Made by a program: the position numbers and the translations under genes | From: Actinomadura sp. NAK00032 | Lineage (GTDB): Bacteria; Actinomycetota; Actinomycetes; Streptosporangiales; Streptosporangiaceae | Direction of reading: 5' to 3' | Assembly (NCBI RefSeq): GCF_013364275.1 | Contig: NZ_CP054932.1 | Location: 8,308,001 to 8,372,000, forward strand | DNA: 64,000 nt | In this document: positions 48,479 to 57,755 of the stretch, one piece after another | How positions within the stretch are numbered: the first letter of the stretch is position 1 | Layout of the letters: every line of letters starts with the position of its first letter | Notes under the pieces: model-generated | The model's input: only the letters and a program-made list of their open reading frames with translations | Told to the model about the DNA's origin: nothing | Databases searched by the model: none

Positions 48479-51121
48479 TGCCTCCTTGATGTCCTCCAGG
48501 AGGCGGGCGGCGTCCTGGGCGGGCTCGGTCTGGTCGATGGCGGTGAAGCCGTCCACGGCGGCGGTCGCGTGCCCGGCGGCCTCGTCCAGGCGTCCCAGGC
48601 GGGCCAGGACGCGGGCCTGCTCGAAGGAGGTCAGGGCGGTCTCCCAGACGCGGGCGGGCTCGTTGTCCGGGGGCAGGTCCGCGAGGGCGGCGCGGGCCGT
48701 CTCCATGGCGGTCGCCGCCTGCTCCCCCTCGCCGCTCCACATAAGGCACATCGCGGCACGGCGGCGCGTGCGGACCACCCCGTAGGGGTCGCCGGCCTTC
48801 TCGTAGGCCTCGGCGGCCTGCGCGTACCGTTCGGCGGCCTGCGCGTCGATGTCGAGGTTCGTCAGGACGTCGGCGGCCTCGTTCAGGAAGTGCGCGACGG
48901 CGTCGTGCTGGCCCTCCCGCGCGGCCTCCTCGGCGAGGCCGGTGAACAGGGCGGCGGCGTCCTCCTCGCCGAGCTGCTTCTGCGCGTGCGCGAGGATGAG
49001 CCGGCAGCGGCGCGCGTTGTCGTCGTCGAGGTTCGGCAGCGCCTCCTCGGCGGCCTCGGCGGCCTCCAGGGCGCGGTCCGTGGACAGGTAGGCGGCGGCC
49101 AGGTCGACCCGCAGCTGGACGGCCTGCGGGTGCAGCCCCTCGGCCGTCCAGCCCGCGATGGCCTCCACCAGGTCGGCGGCGGCGTCGGCGGCGCGGTCGG
49201 CGCCCAGGTGCGCGAGGCCGCGCTCGGTGTAGGCGGCGGCGCGCATCGGCGACGGCTCGCGCAGCGTGCCGATCACCTCGTCGAGCAGGGCGAACGCCTC
49301 GTCGTCGGGGCCGTCCTCCCGGCGGGCCAGGGTCCGCGCGAGCAGCAGCGCGGGCGAGGCGATGTGCTCGGGGTCGCTGGACTCGCGCGCCGCCTCCAGG
49401 GAGCGCCGCAGCGCCGTGACGGCCTCGTCGCCCCGGTCGGTGAACAGCAGCGCCTGCCCGCGCAGGAACCAGAGCTCGCCCACATGGTCGCCGTTCGCCT
49501 CGACCCCATCGAGCACGGCGAGCGCCTCGTCAGGACGATCGGCCTTGATGTGCGCGGTCGCGAGGCGCAGCAGCGCGGGCCCGGCGTCGCCGTCCTCCCC
49601 CGGGTTCGCGGTGAAGTGCTCGGCGGAGGCGACGACCTGCTCCATCCCGCCCTCGTCGCCGAGTTCGAGGCGGATCATGCCGAGCCGGCCGAGCGTGCGG
49701 TGCCGGCGCGTCTCGTCGCCCAGTTCGCCGAACAGCCGGGCCGCCTCCGCCCAGCACCCGGCCGCGTTCTCCCCGTCCCCGGCGACGGCGTGCTCGACGC
49801 CCCGCGCGTCCAGCCGGCGGGCCTTCTGCAGCGGCGTCGGCTCGGCGTTCTCGGCGACGTCGTCGAACCGCCGCCACGCCGCCCGCATCCCGGACATGTC
49901 GCTCTTCTTACGGTGCCGGTCGGCGATGTCGAGCAGCTCGTCGAGATCGGTCACGGCCGCGAGATCGTCCCTCCCGGCCTCCTCCGGCTGGACGGGCGCC
50001 GGCGCCGCGGCGGGACGACGGTGATGGGCGGCCAGCGGCACGAAGTCACCGACCGGCTCGGCGGCCAGCGTGCCGCGCACCTTGTCGCCCTGGCGGGACG
50101 TGCCGTTGCGGGCGTCGAACCGGGCCGCCAGCTCCGTCGCGCGGCCCGCCAGCTCGGCGCGCAGCTCGTCCAGCGCCACGTCGGCGGCGGGCCGCCCGTC
50201 GGCGGCCGGGCGCCGGACCGTCGCCGCGCCGTGCCCGGCGGCGGCCAGCCGGCCGAGCAGCAGGGCCGCGGCGGCGGAGAACTCCATGTCGGCGTGCGTG
50301 CTCGGCGCGCGGTCCAGCCAGCCGAGATGCCGCTGCAGGATCTCCAGGCCGCGCGCCTCGTTGCCGGTGACCGCGCAGAACTCCAGATGCTCGGCGATGT
50401 CGCTGAGGTCGGCGAGCCGCGCCCGGTGCACCCGGTAGGCGCGGCGGTGCGCGTCGGCGGCCTGTTCGGGACGGCCCATCCGCAGGTAGACGGGCATCAG
50501 CGCGGTCTGGATCGACTGCGGCTGCTCGTTGCAGTTCAGCTGCGCGCTCAGCACCGGCGCGGCGACCTCGAACGCCTCCTCGTGCCGGCCCGCCTCGATC
50601 AGGTGCCGGGCCATGCCGGTGGGGTCGCAGCCCTCGCAGTCCGACAGATCGTCGCGCTCGGCGGCGCGCCACTTCACGTACCACTCGTCGGCCGTACCGT
50701 CACCGACGTGCCGGGCCACCACGTTGCGGTAGTGGTACACCGCCTGGAGGCTGTGCCCACCCGCCTTGTAGCGGCGCTCCATGTCGTCCAGCACGGCGTA
50801 GGTGCGGTCTAGCGGGATCTCAGGGAAGAGCGTGAGCGAACTGACGATCGCCTTGATCTGCCAGAGCAGCCCATGGGTGTCGTCGAACCGGCCCGGGTCG
50901 CGGTCGTGTTCGGCCAGCGTCCGGCTGAAGGTCGCGAACGCCTTCGCGGGCTCGCCCCCGTACCGGTAGGCGTCGGTCAGCCGGACCCTCACGTGGAAGG
51001 CCAGCACGTCGTCGCCGGCCGCCTCCGCACGGCGCAACGCGTCCTCGACCAGCACGGTGCGGGCCTCCCCGTAGGGCAGCTCCTGCGACCGCGCCATCAG
51101 CGCGTAGACGTCATCTGTCAT
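48470..51121 (-). CDS. Large TPR-repeat protein coupled to an Hsp90-like protein
   Basis: An 883-residue protein composed almost wholly of alpha-helical tetratricopeptide-like repeats, clearest in the C-terminal half (for example AHIKADRPDEALAVLDGVEA, RRSLEAARESSDPEHIASPA, AAERYAQAAEAYEKAGDPYG). A Pro/Ala linker near residues 360-400 separates two helical halves. No enzymatic domain, signal peptide or transmembrane segment is seen. Its ATG overlaps the Hsp90-like gene's stop (ATGA), implying equal production and probably physical association; eukaryotic Hsp90 uses TPR co-chaperones, which suggests a similar partnership (inference). Confidence 0.85.
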   Translation of the reverse strand: MTDDVYALMARSQELPYGEARTVLVEDALRRAEAAGDDVLAFHVRVRLTDAYRYGGEPAKAFATFSRTLAEHDRDPGRFDDTHGLLWQIKAIVSSLTLFPEIPLDRTYAVLDDMERRYKAGGHSLQAVYHYRNVVARHVGDGTADEWYVKWRAAERDDLSDCEGCDPTGMARHLIEAGRHEEAFEVAAPVLSAQLNCNEQPQSIQTALMPVYLRMGRPEQAADAHRRAYRVHRARLADLSDIAEHLEFCAVTGNEARGLEILQRHLGWLDRAPSTHADMEFSAAAALLLGRLAAAGHGAATVRRPAADGRPAADVALDELRAELAGRATELAARFDARNGTSRQGDKVRGTLAAEPVGDFVPLAAHHRRPAAAPAPVQPEEAGRDDLAAVTDLDELLDIADRHRKKSDMSGMRAAWRRFDDVAENAEPTPLQKARRLDARGVEHAVAGDGENAAGCWAEAARLFGELGDETRRHRTLGRLGMIRLELGDEGGMEQVVASAEHFTANPGEDGDAGPALLRLATAHIKADRPDEALAVLDGVEANGDHVGELWFLRGQALLFTDRGDEAVTALRRSLEAARESSDPEHIASPALLLARTLARREDGPDDEAFALLDEVIGTLREPSPMRAAAYTERGLAHLGADRAADAAADLVEAIAGWTAEGLHPQAVQLRVDLAAAYLSTDRALEAAEAAEEALPNLDDDNARRCRLILAHAQKQLGEEDAAALFTGLAEEAAREGQHDAVAHFLNEAADVLTNLDIDAQAAERYAQAAEAYEKAGDPYGVVRTRRRAAMCLMWSGEGEQAATAMETARAALADLPPDNEPARVWETALTSFEQARVLARLGRLDEAAGHATAAVDGFTAIDQTEPAQDAARLLEDIKEALG

Positions 51122-52881
51122 TCGGGGGCCTCCGGGGAGTGGACGGCCCACTCCAGCAGGCCGATGAAGGAACGGTTCAGCACCGCCGTGTCGGCGGGCC
51201 GCAGCGGATGGTGGCCGAGCAGCAGCGCCTGCCCGTACAGGGCTTGGACGGCCAGCTCGACCGGCCCTCCGTCGCCCAGTGAAGTGACCCGCCGCGCCAG
51301 CGGGTTGCGGTAGTTCAGGACCAGTTGCGGACGCTCGACGCCGGCGGAGGCGTTGACGGCGCCGAGGACGTCCGCCCACAGCTCGCCGGCCTCCTCCTTC
51401 GCCCGCGTCAACTCCTCGCGGAACTGCGCGTCCCGGCTGGTCAGGTACAGCGCGGGCAGCGACGCGGGGTCGAAGTCGCGGACCACCACCTCGCACCCGA
51501 GCCGCTCGACCGCCCGCTGCGCCGCCGCGAGGAACGGCCGCAGCGCCAACTCGGCGTCCGGATCGAGCACGCCGAACGTCGTCGTCAGCTCGGCCGCGTC
51601 CAGCCGGGCCAGCCGGATGTCGGGATCGAGGTCGGGCAGCCGCTCGATGATCTCCGTATCGTGCACGTAGCCGCCGTTGACGAGCCCGATCCCCTGCGCG
51701 CCCGCGACCGCCGACAGCCGCCGGAACTCGTCCACGCTCGCGGTGAACCGCCCGTCCGGATGGCGGCGGCGGAACTCGTGCAGCGTCATCGGCCCGGCGG
51801 AGGTCTCGTAGTCGAGCCAGCGGTCGACGATCCGCAGCATGTCGTCGTCATGCAGCGCCATCGCCTTCACACCGAGCTGATGCAGCCGCAGGAACGCGCG
51901 CAGCCGCCCCGGATCGGTCTCGGACAGCTTCACCAGCCACTGCCGAAGCACATCCCCGAGCCCAAGGCGCGTCGACTCGAGAAGCTCGTCCTCGTACAGG
52001 GCCTCACGGCTGGCGGTAGGCCGCAGCTCACCGGCATCCACGACACACCGCGCGAAGAACGCCCACTCGGGCAGCAGCCCCTCGACGTTCTCGGCGAGCA
52101 GCATGCGCTTCAGATAGACCCGATGCGAGGCCCGCGCAGTGGGCGACACCGGCGCAGGCAAGATGAACGCGACACCCGTCAGTCCCGCCTCAGGCACGTC
52201 CAGATCGACGACATCGAACGGCGTGAACCCGTAAAGCTCCTCGCAGTACGCCTCCAGCGCCCGCCGCCGCCCGGCCGGATCCCGGTAGGCGGCCCGCCAC
52301 GGCGGCTCCCCGGTGACCTCGGCACCGTCGACGACCAGCTCGACGGGCAGCAGGGACCCGTACGTCCGCGCCAGCTCGGCCACGACCTCCGGACTGAGCA
52401 GCTCCCCCGCCCCCGGCCGCGCCCGCAGGGTGACGGTCGTCCCCGGCTCGTCCCGCTTCCCGGCCTCGACCCGGTAGCTGCCCTCGGACCGTCCCGTCCA
52501 GCGGACCGCGTCCCCGCCCTTGGCGGACCGCGTCACGACCTCGATCTCGTCCGCGACGAGAAAGGCGGACAGAAGCCCGATGCCGAACTGCCCCAGGAAG
52601 TCATGCCGCGCGAACCCGAGCTCGTCCCGCTTGGACGACCGCCCGATCGTCGCAAGAAGCGTATGCACCTCGTCCTCGGTGAGCCCGACCCCGTCATCGT
52701 GGACCTTGAGCGTCCCGCCCCCGGTCTCGATCTCAACCCGCCCGCCGGCCCCCCGCGCGGTGATCGCGTCCACCGCGTTCTGCAGCAGTTCCCGCAGGTA
52801 GACGCGCGGACTCGCGTAGAGGTGGCGGCTCAGCAGATCCACCACGCCCCGCAGATCGACCTGGAATGCCTGCTCCGCCAC
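51118..52881 (-). CDS. Hsp90 family ATPase (HtpG-like)
   Basis: A 587-residue GHKL ATPase. The N-terminal domain has the catalytic and Mg sites in YLRELLQNAVDAITAR (Glu31, Asn35), VHDDGVGLTEDEVHTL (Asp63), ATIGRSSKRDELG and FLGQFGIGLLSAFLVADEIE. The middle domain carries the conserved Arg in RPTASREALYEDELLES. It is shorter than HtpG (about 625) and the C-terminal dimerisation part is divergent, so it is a paralogue rather than canonical htpG. It is coupled to the downstream TPR protein gene; no MEEVD-like C-terminus is present (ends SPEAPE). Confidence 0.9.
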   Translation of the reverse strand: MAEQAFQVDLRGVVDLLSRHLYASPRVYLRELLQNAVDAITARGAGGRVEIETGGGTLKVHDDGVGLTEDEVHTLLATIGRSSKRDELGFARHDFLGQFGIGLLSAFLVADEIEVVTRSAKGGDAVRWTGRSEGSYRVEAGKRDEPGTTVTLRARPGAGELLSPEVVAELARTYGSLLPVELVVDGAEVTGEPPWRAAYRDPAGRRRALEAYCEELYGFTPFDVVDLDVPEAGLTGVAFILPAPVSPTARASHRVYLKRMLLAENVEGLLPEWAFFARCVVDAGELRPTASREALYEDELLESTRLGLGDVLRQWLVKLSETDPGRLRAFLRLHQLGVKAMALHDDDMLRIVDRWLDYETSAGPMTLHEFRRRHPDGRFTASVDEFRRLSAVAGAQGIGLVNGGYVHDTEIIERLPDLDPDIRLARLDAAELTTTFGVLDPDAELALRPFLAAAQRAVERLGCEVVVRDFDPASLPALYLTSRDAQFREELTRAKEEAGELWADVLGAVNASAGVERPQLVLNYRNPLARRVTSLGDGGPVELAVQALYGQALLLGHHPLRPADTAVLNRSFIGLLEWAVHSPEAPE

Positions 52882-53023
52882 CGTCCGCCTCCCCGATCAC
52901 TTTCCGAGCGGATCACACCCTAGCGAGCGATACCGACGCCTTCAGATCATTTGCGACCGCCACCGTGCGAGCCGTTGACAGGTAGTTGCTGGTGGAGGAC
53001 GACCAGCGGGACAATCAGGCCCT

Positions 53024-53644
53024 ATGCCAGCATCATCGACCCCGTCCAGGACGGATCTGCGCGAGACGCTCCTGCGCGCCGCCGAGCAGGCGATCGACGA
53101 GCACGGCATCGGTCCGGTCGGCATGCGGACGATCGCCCGGCGAGTCGGCGTCTCGCACCAGGCGCCCGGACATCACTTCGGCGACCGCCGCGGGCTGTTC
53201 ACGGCACTCGCCGCGAAGGGCTTCCGCACGCTGGCGAGGCGGATGCGCTCGGCGCGCCGGCGGATTCCCGGCGATGCGACCCCCGCCGAGCGCGTCGCCA
53301 CGCTCGGCATCGGCTACATGGTCTTCGCCCAGCAGCACCCCGCGCTGTTCGTGGTGATGTACCGGCCCGAGTTGCTCAATGCCGACGACGCGGAGCTCGC
53401 CGAGGCACGCGAGAGCGCGTTCGGGATCCTCCTCAACGAGATCAACGACGCGCGAGCGACGGGCTGGGGCAGGAACCACTCGGCGACCGCGCTGGCGCTG
53501 ACGTGCTGGTCGACCGTCCACGGTGCCGTGATGCTCTGGCGCGACGGCACCCTGGACACCTTCTTCCCCGACCTCGGCGGCGTCGAGGCGGCGGCCCGGT
53601 TGGTGACCGAGACGCTCAACAACGCCCTAGCCGCCGAGGCGTGA
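53024..53644 (+). CDS. TetR family regulator, WHG-type
   Basis: A 206-residue TetR protein. Helix-turn-helix: LRETLLRAAEQAIDEHGIGP, then MRTIARRVGVSHQAPGHHFG and DRRGLFTALAAKGFRTLA. The C-terminal sensor has the IGYMVFAQQHPALFVVMYRP segment. A GACAAT box ends 8 nt before the ATG with TTGCTG 18 bp upstream of it, so the start may be leaderless. It could bind the twin palindromes at 54281-54316, upstream of the oxidoreductase gene. Confidence 0.9.
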   Translation: MPASSTPSRTDLRETLLRAAEQAIDEHGIGPVGMRTIARRVGVSHQAPGHHFGDRRGLFTALAAKGFRTLARRMRSARRRIPGDATPAERVATLGIGYMVFAQQHPALFVVMYRPELLNADDAELAEARESAFGILLNEINDARATGWGRNHSATALALTCWSTVHGAVMLWRDGTLDTFFPDLGGVEAAARLVTETLNNALAAEA

Positions 53645-53708
53645 CGACAGGGCGGCACTCCAGGGAGCGCCGCCCGTCGCCCGTCCTACCGGGCCCGCGC
53701 CGGTTGAA

Positions 53709-54227
53709 TCACCAGTGGAAGCCGGCGCCCGGGAAGGTGACCTCCAGGGCCGTTTCCGAATCTGGTGCGCACGGGGCCTTCAGGGTCTCTCCCAGGGTGA
53801 CCGTGCCCGTCGCCGACAGCGTGTCGGCGCCGTTGGGGATCGACCCGGCCACCGGCCCCCGGTAACGGCACTCCCCGCCGAGTACGTTGCCGATCACGAT
53901 CGAGATCATGCCGGTCACCGCACCCTTCTTGATCCGGAAGTGGATCGGCTCGTCGTATCTCGCTGTACTGATGACGCCGACGCAGGAGGCGTCGAACCCT
54001 CGGACCTGCACATTCGCTCCATGCCTCGTGCGATGTGCCGTCGCGGTCAGCTTCGCCAGGGTGCAGGTGGACGGTCCGACGCCGGAGTCCCCGGTGAAAC
54101 TGCCGCTGCCTTCGGACGTGCTGTAGTGGTGGGGCCGCGAGACCGACGCGGACGCGGCGTGCGCCGGCATGGCGAAGGCCGCCAGCGCGGCGGCGGCCGG
54201 GATGGCGCCCTGCTTGAGGATCTTCAT
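53709..54227 (-). CDS. Secreted protein of unknown function
   Basis: A 172-residue exported protein. A signal peptide (MKILKQGAIPAAAALAAFAM, cleavage near AHAASAS) precedes a beta-rich domain with four Cys (STCTLAKL, DASCVGVI, GGECRYRG, KAPCAPDS) likely to form two disulfides. No family is recognised. The ATG at 54227 has AAAGG upstream; a longer frame upstream runs through the operator region and is not used. It is convergent with tetR and divergent from the oxidoreductase gene. Confidence 0.7.
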   Translation of the reverse strand: MKILKQGAIPAAAALAAFAMPAHAASASVSRPHHYSTSEGSGSFTGDSGVGPSTCTLAKLTATAHRTRHGANVQVRGFDASCVGVISTARYDEPIHFRIKKGAVTGMISIVIGNVLGGECRYRGPVAGSIPNGADTLSATGTVTLGETLKAPCAPDSETALEVTFPGAGFHW

Positions 54228-54280
54228 CGAGAACCTTTCGCGGATCGTCCGACTCGACAGTGCGGCAGGCCCTGCACGTC

Positions 54281-54316
54281 GCTTGACGATGTCAAGCACC
54301 ACTTGACGGTGTCAAG
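54281..54316. promoter_or_regulatory. Two palindromic operators CTTGAC-N3-GTCAAG, 20 bp apart
   Basis: Copies at 54282-54296 (centre GAT) and 54302-54316 (centre GGT); centres lie 20 bp apart, about two helical turns, on the same face of DNA. The second includes the TTGACG -35 of the oxidoreductase promoter (-10 TACGAA at 54327-54332, spacer 18 bp). Strong candidate for co-operative binding by a TetR/MarR-type regulator. Confidence 0.7.
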
Positions 54317-54385
54317 CGATGTCGGCTACGAATCTCTGCAGTGGAGCCGGGCTACGCGGCACGGCGCCTGCCGCAAGGAGAGACC

Positions 54386-55648
54386 ATGACCTTCCCCCCG
54401 ACCGGCGGCGCCGCGGGCCTGGGCACTCCCCTGGCCATGCGCTCGGGTCCGCCCCTGCCCAACCGGTTGCTGAAGTCGGCGTTGAGCGAGGGCCTGGCCG
54501 AGCCCGGCGGCGCGCCCGGCACCCGCCTCACCACCCTGTACCGCAGATGGGGCGACGGCGGATACGGCCTGCTCATCACCGGGAACGTCATGGTCGACCG
54601 GCGGCACATGAGCGAGCCCGGCCAGGTCATCGTCGAGGACGACCGCCACCTGGCCGCACTGACCCGGTGGGCCGGGAGCTACCACGAACGCGGCGGGCCG
54701 ATCTGGGTCCAGCTCAACCACCCGGGCCGCCAGGCCAACCGGCGGGCCGGACGGCACCGCCCGGTCGCGCCCAGCGAGATCACCGCCCGCGTTCCCGGCG
54801 CGGCCAAGCCCCGCGCCCTCACCGACCCGGAGATCCGCGAGATCATCTCGCGGTTCGCCACCGCCGCGGCCGTCGCCGAGGCCGCCGGATTCGACGGGGC
54901 GCAGATCCACGGCGCCCACGGCTACCTCGTCACCCAGTTCCTGTCCCCGAGGACCAACCGGCGCGACGACGCCTGGGGCGGCGATCCCGAACGCCGCCGC
55001 GCCTTCGTGGTCGAGATCGTGCGCGCCGTCCGCGCGAGCGTCGGCCCCGGCTTCCGCGTCGGCATCAAGCTCAACTCCGCCGACTTCCAGCGCGGCGGAT
55101 TCAGCGAACAGGAGTCCCGCGAGGTCGTCGGCGCCCTGGTCGGCGAGGGCATCGACCTCATCGAGATCAGCGGCGGATCCTACGAGGCCCCCGCCATGAT
55201 GGGCGTGCAGGCCGAGTCCACTCGCGCACGCGAGGCCTACTTCCTGGACTACGCCCGGACCGTCCGCGAGATCGCCGGCCAAGTGCCGATCGCCGTCACC
55301 GGCGGCTTCCGGAGCCGTCCCGCGATGGACCGGGCCCTCGCCGACCACGACTGCGACATCATCGGCATCGGACGGCCCGCCTGCCTCACGCCCGACGCCC
55401 CCAGGGCCCTGCTCGAACGCGGCCGGCAACGGCTGCACGCCCCGACCATCCAGGTCGGCGCCCGCGGCCTGATCGGACGCCTCACCGACCTCCGGTCCGT
55501 GGACAGCGCGCTGAACCTGCTCTGGTACGCCGACCAGCTCCATCGCATCGCGGCAGGGCTCGACCCCGATCCCACACGCCCGTGGTGGCGCACCCTCAAC
55601 TCAGTGATCCGCACGGGCCCGGGCGCACTCCGCCCCAAGCGGAACTGA
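54386..55648 (+). CDS. NADH:flavin oxidoreductase (old yellow enzyme family)
   Basis: A 420-residue FMN TIM-barrel ene-reductase. Features: PNRLLKSALSEGLAEPGGAP (FMN-binding start), WVQLNHPGRQANRRAGRHRP, substrate-binding pair in FDGAQIHGAHGYLVTQFLSP, NRRDDAWGGDPERRRAF, GFRVGIKLNSADFQRGGFSE and the C-terminal DIIGIGRPACLTPDAP. Reduces activated C=C bonds; physiological substrate unknown. The ATG at 54386 has AAGGAGAG upstream. Upstream twin palindromes indicate regulated expression, perhaps by an electrophile-sensing regulator. Confidence 0.92.
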   Translation: MTFPPTGGAAGLGTPLAMRSGPPLPNRLLKSALSEGLAEPGGAPGTRLTTLYRRWGDGGYGLLITGNVMVDRRHMSEPGQVIVEDDRHLAALTRWAGSYHERGGPIWVQLNHPGRQANRRAGRHRPVAPSEITARVPGAAKPRALTDPEIREIISRFATAAAVAEAAGFDGAQIHGAHGYLVTQFLSPRTNRRDDAWGGDPERRRAFVVEIVRAVRASVGPGFRVGIKLNSADFQRGGFSEQESREVVGALVGEGIDLIEISGGSYEAPAMMGVQAESTRAREAYFLDYARTVREIAGQVPIAVTGGFRSRPAMDRALADHDCDIIGIGRPACLTPDAPRALLERGRQRLHAPTIQVGARGLIGRLTDLRSVDSALNLLWYADQLHRIAAGLDPDPTRPWWRTLNSVIRTGPGALRPKRN

Positions 55649-55709
55649 ACACTCTCGATCACCCCGGACTATGCTCGGTCGTCCACCCGGACGGACGGGG
55701 AGGCGGACG

Positions 55710-56231
55710 ATGAGCTCCCCAGCGGCCGACCGACGCCATTTCCTGATGACCGGGGACGGGTTCGTCGACTGGCGGGGGACCGAGTTCGCGGTCATCGAAC
55801 GTCCGCAGTGGTCCCTGCGCGGCATGTTCCGGCGCTCCGACCAGGAGGTACGGGTCCTGTCCCCCGACGGGTCCCTGCTGTTCCAGATGCCGCGGCAGCG
55901 GACGCGCGACATCGATGCCCTCCTGATCGAGGGCGGTTCCGGCGCACCGGTCGCGACCTTGCGGCGCACCGGCCGGGAGGCCCTGGCCGGGAACCTGTTC
56001 GAGGCCGCCGATGCCCAAGGCGCGTCCTTCGGCACCGTCCGGGGCAACGACCTCTACACCGAATTCGAGGTCATGGACCCACGGCAGATGTCCGTCGGGC
56101 ACATCTCGGCGCGCGGTGGACTGACGACGATCCGGTGCCCGGACGACGGCGAACGCTGGCGGTACCTCCTCATGGGCCTGGCGATGGCCGCCGAGGTCGC
56201 CGCCGAACTCCAGGCCCAGCGCACCCCGTGA
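55710..56231 (+). CDS. Hypothetical protein, possibly tubby/LURP-one-like fold
   Basis: A 173-residue soluble protein of alternating beta strands (EFAVIERPQWSLRGMFRRSD, QEVRVLSPDGSLLFQMPRQR, APVATLRRTGREALAGNLFE) ending in one helix (YLLMGLAMAAEVAAELQAQ). The pattern resembles scramblase/tubby-like beta barrels with a central helix, but no motif is decisive and the assignment is weak. GGGGAGG precedes the ATG. Lies 61 bp after the oxidoreductase. Confidence 0.65.
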   Translation: MSSPAADRRHFLMTGDGFVDWRGTEFAVIERPQWSLRGMFRRSDQEVRVLSPDGSLLFQMPRQRTRDIDALLIEGGSGAPVATLRRTGREALAGNLFEAADAQGASFGTVRGNDLYTEFEVMDPRQMSVGHISARGGLTTIRCPDDGERWRYLLMGLAMAAEVAAELQAQRTP

Positions 56232-56248
56232 CCTGACGCCGCCGTCCG

Positions 56249-56791
56249 TCAGCGGGGGCGGGGCTCCTGCGCCCAGGCGCCCGTCCCGGTCTCCTCGACG
56301 AACCGCCGGAGCCGCCACAGGTCCGCCAGGGCGAGGGTGCCGAAGCCGTCGTCGCCCTTGACCACCGCGAGGAGGAGGCGGCCCGGAACCTCCTCCATGC
56401 TCCGGATCAGCTTCGGCGGTTCGTAGGCCCCGTCCCTGCTGTAGCTCAGCTTCAGGGTCACCGCCCCGCCGTCCCCCGGGTCGACGATCTCGAACCGCCG
56501 GAACCGCTCCGCCGGGAGGACCTGCTCGGCCCCCTTGTTCTTCGTCGCGACCAGGCCCCGAGCGTCGATGTACGCGAGGTACGAGGCCCCGCGCAGGTAC
56601 TGGACGGCGATCAGCAGGATCAGCGCGGCGAGCAGGACCGCGAGGGCGGCGAGCACGAAGCGCCAACCGTTGTCCAGCGCCACCGCCCCCCACGTGCAGA
56701 GGGCGCACAGGAACGCCAGCATGGCGAGCAGCCCCGGTGCGTCCTGCCTCGGGTCGCGGAGGACGACCTTGAAATCGCCGGGAGCGGACAT
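56249..56791 (-). CDS. Hypothetical membrane protein, PH-like C-terminal domain
   Basis: A 180-residue protein with two transmembrane helices (about 20-40 and 44-66) then a cytoplasmic domain of about 110 residues (YLAYIDARGLVATKNKGAEQ, RFEIVDPGDGGAVTLKLSYS) that resembles bacterial PH-like domains. Function unknown. Convergent with the preceding hypothetical gene. Confidence 0.65.
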   Translation of the reverse strand: MSAPGDFKVVLRDPRQDAPGLLAMLAFLCALCTWGAVALDNGWRFVLAALAVLLAALILLIAVQYLRGASYLAYIDARGLVATKNKGAEQVLPAERFRRFEIVDPGDGGAVTLKLSYSRDGAYEPPKLIRSMEEVPGRLLLAVVKGDDGFGTLALADLWRLRRFVEETGTGAWAQEPRPR

Positions 56792-56948
56792 CAGTCGGCC
56801 AGGCTAGCGGTTTCACTCCCCTCCGCCCAGGGTGCGCCCACATGTCAGCGATCAGCGGGTCACACCCCCAGTGACCCGATACCGGCGATCTTCAGGCTGT
56901 TCGCCGCCGGTACGCTGTTCGCCCCGCACCGCATCGGCCGGAGGACGC

Positions 56949-57545
56949 ATGGGAGCCCGCTCTTCCGCGCCGCGGCGCGCGGCCCCGACACTCGGCATCA
57001 TGGTGCTCGGCCTTGCGCCGTCCTCCACCGCCTACCTCTGGTGGAGCGTGACCGCGGCGGTGCTGCTCGGCCTCGCGGCCTGCATCGGCTCCGTCGTCGC
57101 GCTCGCGATCCTGTACGAGTCGGCGCGGCCGTTCCGGTTCAAGGGCGTTTGGTTGTGCCTCGGCACGTTCGCGCTGATCGCGCTCTACTTCGTCGGCCCC
57201 CTCACCGTCCGGGACGTCACTCTGGAACTGACCGGAACCGAGACCGACGCCGTCGTGGCGAAAGCCTGGACGACGCACAACGGCAAGCAAAGGCACAAGG
57301 AGCAGCACCACTGCACGCTGATGCTCCCCGATGGAACCCCGCTCACCCGAGAGTTCGGGTCGAACTGCGCCGGCCACGACCCCGGCGACACCATCCCGAT
57401 CGTCTACACCCCGGGGAGCCGCTTCCCAGCGGTCAACGGCCCCAAAACAGACATGCACACGGTCGGAGAAGTCCAGGTAACGGGAACCGCCGCCCTCATC
57501 CTCCTCATCGCAACCGCCCTCGGAAGCCGCCCCAAGCACGACTGA
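56949..57545 (+). CDS. Hypothetical membrane protein, DUF3592-like
   Basis: A 198-residue protein with two N-terminal helices (about 31-55 and 66-85), an extracytoplasmic domain with two Cys (EQHHCTLMLPDGTPLTREFG, SNCAGHDPGDTIPIVYTPGS) reminiscent of DUF3592 domains, and a C-terminal helix. GGAGG lies before the ATG at 56949. Function unknown. Confidence 0.7.
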   Translation: MGARSSAPRRAAPTLGIMVLGLAPSSTAYLWWSVTAAVLLGLAACIGSVVALAILYESARPFRFKGVWLCLGTFALIALYFVGPLTVRDVTLELTGTETDAVVAKAWTTHNGKQRHKEQHHCTLMLPDGTPLTREFGSNCAGHDPGDTIPIVYTPGSRFPAVNGPKTDMHTVGEVQVTGTAALILLIATALGSRPKHD

Positions 57546-57687
57546 CGCCCGCCAGACCAGGCGCAGAGCAAAGGCCGATGCCTACTTGTGGATCTCGCGA
57601 ATACTTGGCGCCCTGGTCCCCGCAAACCGCCCCGGGCGCGGGTAGGCATGTCCAAGACGATCGAGTTCACAGATCGGATGATCCATC

Positions 57688-57743
57688 GATCAGGTGCCTG
57701 CCGTCGTGGTGACGCACGATCTCCCATCGATGACCACCTGATC
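57688..57743. terminator. Inverted repeat after the HTH-TPR gene
   Basis: GATCAGGTG (57688-57696) and CACCTGATC (57735-57743) pair over a 38-nt loop, starting 12 bp beyond the HTH-TPR stop. Possible terminator; the 210-bp gap around it (57546-57755) holds nothing else recognisable. Confidence 0.4.
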
Positions 57744-57755
57744 AAGGTCCCTCGT

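Noticed and set aside
51122..51496. N-terminal extension of the TPR protein into the Hsp90 gene
   Set aside because: The stretch is Arg/Gly/Pro-rich shadow sequence of the Hsp90 gene; the ATGA overlap gives a normal start at 51121.
57546..57755. tRNA or small RNA in the gap before the HTH-TPR gene
   Set aside because: No cloverleaf or T-loop-like sequence was seen; only an inverted repeat that fits a terminator.
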